Shown: positions 58,243 through 64,000 of the stretch, piece after piece | How the letters are laid out: the number at the start of each line of letters is the position of its first letter | Position numbering within the stretch: the stretch's first letter is position 1 | Position numbers and translations under genes: made by a program | Notes under the pieces: generated by a model | The model's input: only the letters and a program-made list of their open reading frames with translations | What the model was told of the DNA's origin: nothing | Databases searched by the model: none | Assembly: GCF_963676685.1 (NCBI RefSeq) | Contig: NC_092344.1 | Coordinates: 47,514,830 to 47,578,829 of the forward strand | Source: Mytilus edulis | Taxonomy: Eukaryota > Mollusca > Bivalvia > Mytilida > Mytilidae | Direction of reading: 5' to 3' | Length of the DNA stretch: 64,000 nt

Positions 58243-59264
58243 TATATGTACATGTATACACTGTACATGTACTTGATTATACTGATGAGCCGTAAGGCTC
58301 AAAGTTAATAAAGAATTTAAATTTGAATTTTAAAACTTTCTTAAATCTTTTTTAACTATTGGCTAATTGGCTAATCGGTAATTACGCTCGGTGACAGCTT
58401 TAATGTTTTATGACAACTAATGACAGGTAATAAAAAGTAATTATAGCAGGTGTAAAGTGATTAAGTTGATTAATGGCACATGATTGACCTATGGCACACG
58501 ACCTAAAAATAATTATTTTCTACTTTTTTCTCACTTTTGAGTTGGTCCCTATACAAAAGCACACCTCCTTAACAGCAACATAAAGATGAGTGGTGTCAAG
58601 TATTGGAGACATCAAAGCATGTGGCAGAAGACTTAATACTTTGATAAAGACAGGGTACATCTAAATGATGATGGACAATTTAAATTCTTCTGTTCTATTC
58701 GCATGTGTGCAAAACTGTACTTGTAAAGTGTAAAATTATGTGCAATCAATTATTTAATAAATAAATATAGATATATATGTACATCAATAGGTCTTTTTAT
58801 TATATATTTTAAGTAACATACGACTCATATTATTATTATATATATATATTTACACCCGTACACGATAGCCAATTTTGGTAAAGGTTTTAATTCTGGATTT
58901 AAGGACTTAGGCTGTTATGGCATGTAAGGTGCACATGATTTGAAAGGTAACCTTTTTTCTGAAGACACCATGAAAAATTCATTATCTTGATAAAATATTT
59001 AGAAGCCATTAAATGAATTCAGTTTTCCATTTACATAAATATATGTACCACAATATTCATGGCATTCAAATTAATGAAATAAAAAATTCTATTAATCTTA
59101 TATCTATCACTATAAATCAATACCTGAATAATGTCAGGTCCCTTAAATGGGGATGTCATCCAATATAAATATAGAGATTCACTGATGTCAAAATGGATTA
59201 GTTATTTCACTTACACTTATAAACATAAGTTTTTCAAGTAAACAGACTTCTGACTGTTTTTCAG
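58243..59264. other. AT-rich sequence upstream of transporter gene
   Basis: No features recognised. It would contain the promoter or 5' untranslated exon of the transporter, since coding exon 1 begins with an acceptor. Confidence 0.3.
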
Positions 59265-60717
59265 CAAAATGTTAGAAACTGCCTTGAAGAAAAGACAGTT
59301 ACTTATTTTTGTACTGGGATGGATAGCGTATGCATCTACATATCTACTCAGAAAACCATTAGGTGTTGTAAGTATGCATCTCTTACTGTCTACATTTATA
59401 TATAATGAATATTAATACTGCTTACTAAAATAGAGAAAATACTGAGAAAGAGGTGTTATATGGCATTGAGACATTTACAGATCTTTACACATACTGTCAG
59501 TATAGTTTTAAATTAAGTTTTGTTAATCATTGATACTGTGAATTCATTATTTAAAGTGGTGTGAATTAGCACAGGTTTTGATCTGTCAGTCTGTGTGATA
59601 TTTTTGTTTCTGGATTCTAATTCAAATATTTTCTATCATATTAAAATTATTTTACTTTACACAGATAAAATCAAATCTTGAAACAGACTTGCACTTTTCA
59701 AAGACTGAACTAGGATGGTTAGATACAGCTTTATTATTTCCATATGCTGTCATGCAGGTAAGAAATAGTAAAAACAAGATATTTAAAAAAAAAATGTGGT
59801 CCATTTAAACAAAAAACAAATCCACTAAATACATGAAGATCATTTTCGGTCCATTGATCTGTTTCATTCAGTTTTTTTTTGGATAAAAATGAACACTCCA
59901 ACAACCATATTGATAATGATTTGTATATCTTCAAACACTTGAATGTTTTCCTTGGTTTACATATGATAAACTGAATTGCAGAAAGTGCTTTGGTAACCTA
60001 TGTAAATACCATAAAATTGAGAATGGAAATGGGGAATGTGTCAAAGAGATAACAACCCGACCAAAGAGCAGACAACAGCTGAAGGCCACCAATGGGTCTT
60101 CAATGCAGCAAGAAAATCCAGCACGCGGAGGCATGTTCCTCTTACTATAAAAAATTCATCCACTAACATATAAATGTAATTCAAGGGTACCAGATAAGCT
60201 GAAATTCAAAGAAAAAGTTACTAAAGAAATGTTTAGTTATTAGGATTATACGCTATGTTTTATATTTTAGTAATTTATGTGTAAACATTATGTTTTATAT
60301 ACTCCCTGCTGCTGAAGATTAAATTTTGAAATAAATCGTTAGGAAACAGAAGGAAAAAAACGAAAATGAAAAAAGATCAATGACAATTTACACATACAGA
60401 TTTTACCACTGAATGGAGTGTGATACCATATTTATCACTCAAGACATTTAAATTTTAAAATAAAAAAAAACAGGTATTATCAACACGTCAGGAAAAGGAT
60501 AAATCAGTTAAGAATTAGAAATGTTCATATTTAACATTGTGATAACAAATGTTTTCATTGATAATGGTTTAATTAATATGAAATCAGATAAAAATAAATA
60601 AAATATAGAATAAATTGCATAATTTATATTTATTAGATGCTATTAGGCCCACTTGGTGACAAATTTGGAGCCAGGAAAACATTCAGCTGCTGTCTTATTT
60701 TGTCTGGTTTGTCTATG
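59265..60717 (+). CDS. Major-facilitator transporter, sugar-phosphate exchanger-like, first three coding exons
   Basis: Exons 59265-59367 (ATG at 59269), 59665-59757 and 60637-60717 join in phase 0 and give 91 residues. The first ends LLIFVLGWIAYASTYLLRKP, a transmembrane helix followed by the Arg-Lys motif typical of organophosphate antiporters. Exon 2 reads TELGWLDTALLFPYAVMQ and exon 3 MLLGPLGDKFGARKTFS, the MFS signature G-x3-D-x2-G-x-R/K-x in the loop between helices 2 and 3, followed by the start of helix 3. This matches the SLC37/GlpT branch of the superfamily; which member is not clear. The remaining ~10 helices are not found before the window ends, so the gene continues beyond it, is interrupted, or is truncated. 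Confidence 0.75.
60005..60140 (+). repeat. Dispersed repeat fragment, probably a Penelope-like 3' tail
   Basis: ATAAAATTGAGAATGGAAAT, GGGGAATGTGTCAAAGAGAT, ACAACCCGACCAAAGAGCAG, AATGCAGCAAGAAAATCC. I recall this as the far end of the mussel Penelope-like family seen at 1-1260. Nothing in the window itself joins the two. In intron 2 of the transporter. Confidence 0.45.
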
Positions 60718-61049
60718 GTAAGTTATACATCAAATATTGTTTCTATATACAAAATAACAAATGTGATAAACTCGTAGGTGAATGAATAAATCCAAATATT
60801 TTATTTCCAGCCACACTTCTGAAAAAAAAATTTGTCATTTGAAGATTAGATGGTTGTCATATATAGAGCTGAACTTATCAGGAACACGTTCTCATCTAAA
60901 ATTAGAAATTCTCATTAACGGTAATTTGTCATAATTCGTGCTCAAATAGGTCGAATTATTGCTCATAAGACAAACTTATGCAAAAAGAGAAAAATAAAGG
61001 AAAAAACACATTTTTATTTTATCAAGCACTTGGAAATCGTGAATCTGGC

Positions 61050-61285
61050 ATATTTTACACCTGGTGTATGCTGAACTGAATTGTAATAAATTAACTTGCA
61101 TTTCTCAGGCCTGTATGCTAGCATACGTACCTGGTGTATGCTAATGTCTACATTTAATTAATACATTGTATTTCTCAGGTATGTATGCTAGCATACGCAC
61201 CTGGTGTATGCAGAACAGCAAATATTGAATCAGATGTTGTATTTCACAGGTCTGTATGATAGCATACGAACCTAGGTGTTTAAAA
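61050..61285 (+). repeat. ~72-bp tandem repeat with GTATGCTAGCATAC palindrome
   Basis: ACCTGGTGTATGC occurs at about 61058, 61129 and 61199, and in changed form at 61273. Two complete units contain CTCAGG..TGTATGCTAGCATACG, and a third has TGTATGATAGCATACG. The 14-bp core GTATGCTAGCATAC is a perfect palindrome. Confidence 0.75.
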
Positions 61286-63050
61286 AAATCCTTTACGTCA
61301 GTATAGTTGTGGTTTTACTTTATTGCCGATTTCAAGTTTTTTTTTAAACTAAAAGCCTACCACTGACCTTTTTATTTTCTCCCGTTGGTAAACAGACAAG
61401 CGCCGGTTAATTTGCAAGGCAAACCGGTAAAGCGCTCACTGTTGTAAATCTATAAATGAAAACCAATTCTCAAGTTCCATGACTATGATTGCTTTATTGA
61501 CCTAGCAGTTATCTGTTTTGTTTGCAAATTAAAATTACAGAAAAATGAGGCGATCATAATTTGTACAAGGTTCCAAGTTCAAAGTTGTTGACAAAAATTT
61601 ATATGACGTCAGAGACCTTCTGACGTAAGGCGGAGGGATATAGACGGATAGCCTTGACTTACACAAGTTACTTACCAGCACTCTTAATTAGAATAATAGA
61701 AATTGATTGCAAAACAACCTGTTTTGTTTATACTTGGTATTGGTGTAGTCTTGTTTCGTGGCAAATGATTACACCAAGACAATATAAAGTTATGGATTCT
61801 TTATTTCGTTATATATTGTAATCCAAAATAAATACCCTGTAATAACAATACATTATATTAATGGATGTAATATAATTAAGTAACTATATAAAAGGTTTAA
61901 AACATTATGTTAACAATTATGAACAAGGAAACTGTTTACTTTTCCAAGCATTTAAATAATAAAAGAATACGATATAATTTCATTAAGTCGGAAATAGTGA
62001 TCTCCAATTCTATTGTCTCATGAATACATCTAAATACCAAATCTAATCATAATGCATATGTCGATGCATTAGTAATACATTATAACAGTAATGAAATGAA
62101 CTGTTAAATACCAAATTTAAATAAGCATATTTAAAAATAACATATACATGCAAAGCAAGAACATACGTGCAAACAAAGCATAAAGCACTTTCTAAAGCAG
62201 ACAATACAATAAGCAAAACGCACATAGATTCAACATAACAAAACCTACCTCACAGGTATTTGTGAAGGCTTGAATACAATTAAAGTACGATCACATCAGG
62301 TTGATGCCGACATGGTGGGTCATCAATATGGAAAATACCTGCAGTACAAATATTAAATTCATAACTAACCTAATCTGCATATCAAAATAAGATAGTTGTT
62401 ATCTTTATCAATTTATGACTTTATTTAATATCTGAAATTATTATAAAACATTCATTCCATAAAATTCAATAGTTTAATCCATTTACTGAAATTTAGCTGT
62501 TTTATATAATTTACTGTTTTAACCATAAAAGCACAATTATTAAAGAGATTTAAAGTTCTTTTAAGTTTTCTATTGTTACACTTGCATATCACATCTACAC
62601 ATCATTCAAACATGCATTTATTCATAACATTCGTAAATCATGCATACATATAATTATAAGGGTAGATAATTAATATATTAGTATAAGAAGAATAACTGAC
62701 CTTATAGATAGGAAAACCAAACTCCAAATAGAATATAATATTACAGTTTACTAGACAATGAAAATGGTGTCCATTACACAAAGTGACCATGTAGAAATGT
62801 AAAGTTCCCGCCAAAGAATTGACCACTAATCAATACCAATAAAACACAATTGAAACACCTGATAAAAGTCACACCTGAGCAAACCTGAAATATACACTCC
62901 GTATAGTTTAACCATGCACTAATATAATACTACAGTATTACTTATATATAAAATACATATATCCTAAAATAACACTTTACCACATTGGTAATTATTAAAA
63001 AGTCAAAGAAAAAAGGACTATTTATCTGCGGAGTCACGCACTCCATCTAG
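61286..63050. other. AT-rich, nothing recognised
   Basis: No exon of the transporter or repeat with defined ends was found. Confidence 0.3.
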
Positions 63051-63051
63051 A

Positions 63052-63059
63052 TGACGTCA
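63052..63059. promoter_or_regulatory. CRE palindrome TGACGTCA
   Basis: Perfect 8-bp CRE, 66 bases upstream of the ATG of the putative exon at 63125. Confidence 0.4.
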
Positions 63060-63124
63060 TTTATAAATGTAAACAATTTGAAGGATCAATGATTACACAA
63101 GGAGTTCCCCTCACGGAGAAGAAA

Positions 63125-63197
63125 ATGGACAAAAATACGCTCTATTACCTTGATTTGAATAAATCAGAAGCAAAACAGAATGTCGGATATATTTATG
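63125..63197 (+). CDS. Putative first coding exon, unknown protein
   Basis: ATG in context GAAAATGG followed by 24 codons (MDKNTLYYLDLNKSEAKQNV...) and a strong donor ATG|GTAAGT, phase 1. The next exon would be beyond the window. No domain. The CRE upstream and the donor support a gene start, but no homolog is recognised. Confidence 0.4.
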
Positions 63198-63539
63198 GTA
63201 AGTAAACCTAGCTGTTTTTGTACATTTTTCACGACTTCATTTAACACCCTCTTTTTTGGAGGTCGACTTGAACATGTACACATGTAGCAAGAGGTAGAAT
63301 CTATATAAGGGGGTGCTATGCCAGTGCTTTGTGGGAAAACTTTAGTTGATTTATTGAGGGAAACAGTACTGAAGCGTCCATCTCTAAAGAAGTCATGCAG
63401 TGCCCTCCCTATCTCATCCCCCTTATGAAACTTCTGGATATTCATGTCTTATTCTTACAACTTTTAGGGAAACAACTTTCCCAGGTAAAAAAAGGGGGAA
63501 TCTGAGCGCTCACATGTTAAAATCGGCCACACCATATAG

Positions 63540-63640
63540 TCTTTATATGCCTTTCCCAAGTCAGGAGCCTGACTGTTGAAGTTGTCATTGGTTCATATTT
63601 TTCCGGTTTTTCTTTTTCGTAAATTGTTTTGCTATACATT
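63540..63640 (-). repeat. Fragment of 'AAGAAGATGTGG' repeat, inverted
   Basis: CCCAAGTCAGGAGCCTGACT and the TTTTTCTTTTTCGTAAATTG stretch match the inverse of the 3' part of the family. Confidence 0.45.
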
Positions 63641-63959
63641 ATTATTTCTTATTTTTCATGTTGGGTCCCATAGGCGGATACAAAAGGTGCCTGTCCCCCT
63701 TTTGTGGGAAAAATTTGGTTGATTATATAGGAATTACTGAACCTTGGCTGGAACCCCCTCCCCCTTTATGAAAATATCTTAATCCGCCACTAGACTGTTT
63801 AAATAAATACTGTAACAGGGTAATTTATGAAGATCTTTTTTTAAGATACTTCAGATACTTTTATTTCACTAATACATAGGCGTAGCAGGCCCATAAATAA
63901 TGGTACGTTTTTTGGCAAATTAGACATATGGGACACGGAAGTGTTCCGCCAGCGTCTTA

Positions 63960-64000
63960 CTGCAGAGGGTATGGGAGCCGCTCAAGGCCCCCAGAAGCTC
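63960..64000 (+). mobile_element. Start of a relative of the 8893-9996 element
   Basis: The last 28 bases, GGGAGCCGCTCAAGGCCCCC then AGAAGCTC, match 9017-9044 with one change. The rest lies beyond the window, so which element this belongs to is unproven. Confidence 0.4.

Overview
The window looks like nuclear DNA of a bivalve mollusc, most likely a mytilid mussel. It is AT-rich, its genes are split into short exons with GT/AG borders, and it is packed with transposable elements. Several repeats (the 'AAGAAGATGTGG' repeat, the 'TATACGACCGCA' repeat and a Penelope-like tail) are ones I recall from mussel genomic sequence; that recollection is not a database result. There is no bacterial, viral or CRISPR content.

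Host genes, all partly or fully reconstructed by splicing exons in phase: (1) a complete-looking 9-exon plus-strand gene at 15913-32729 encoding a 378-residue ankyrin-repeat + MYND zinc-finger protein with an unassigned C-terminal domain; (2) a convergent minus-strand gene, exons 46682 down to 41411, encoding ankyrin repeats and a C-terminal SOCS box (ASB-type ubiquitin-ligase substrate receptor), with its N-terminus not located; (3) the first three coding exons of a plus-strand major-facilitator transporter (59269-60717) resembling sugar-phosphate exchangers; (4) one possible minus-strand first exon of a death-domain protein (10361-10226); (5) a possible plus-strand first exon at 63125-63197 just below a perfect CRE.

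Mobile DNA, left to right: Penelope-like fragment (1-1260); LINE 3' end (2639-3034); a 2-kb terminal-inverted-repeat element built of tandem repeats (3717-5750, with relatives at 14.2-15.1, 22.4-23.2 and 45.4-46.2 kb); a tRNA-type SINE (6487-6745); a hAT-like non-autonomous element (8893-9996); a composite MITE (10956-11574); a TTAA-flanked long-TIR element (11715-12296); an unclassified TIR element with 6-bp target duplication (12472-13647). Introns of the ankyrin-MYND gene hold a 450-bp near-perfect palindrome, a palindrome-rich MITE, a 26-bp minisatellite carrying a POU octamer in nearly every unit, a receptor half-site-rich repeat, and in the last intron an apparently intact 5.3-kb hAT transposon (26794-32110) with a two-exon transposase gene. 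The ASB gene's upstream intron holds a 5'-truncated LINE with a long open reverse-transcriptase frame. Further right are a gutted hAT element that still keeps its first and last coding segments (51748-52911), a 2.85-kb element whose ends are arrays of AGCGACAACAAG (53388-56242), and another hAT-like element (57147-58237).

The genes do not form an operon or pathway. The main biology is an AT-rich gene neighbourhood whose introns are colonised by several DNA-transposon families. Some elements retain coding capacity, and some carry dense arrays of sequences resembling transcription-factor sites.
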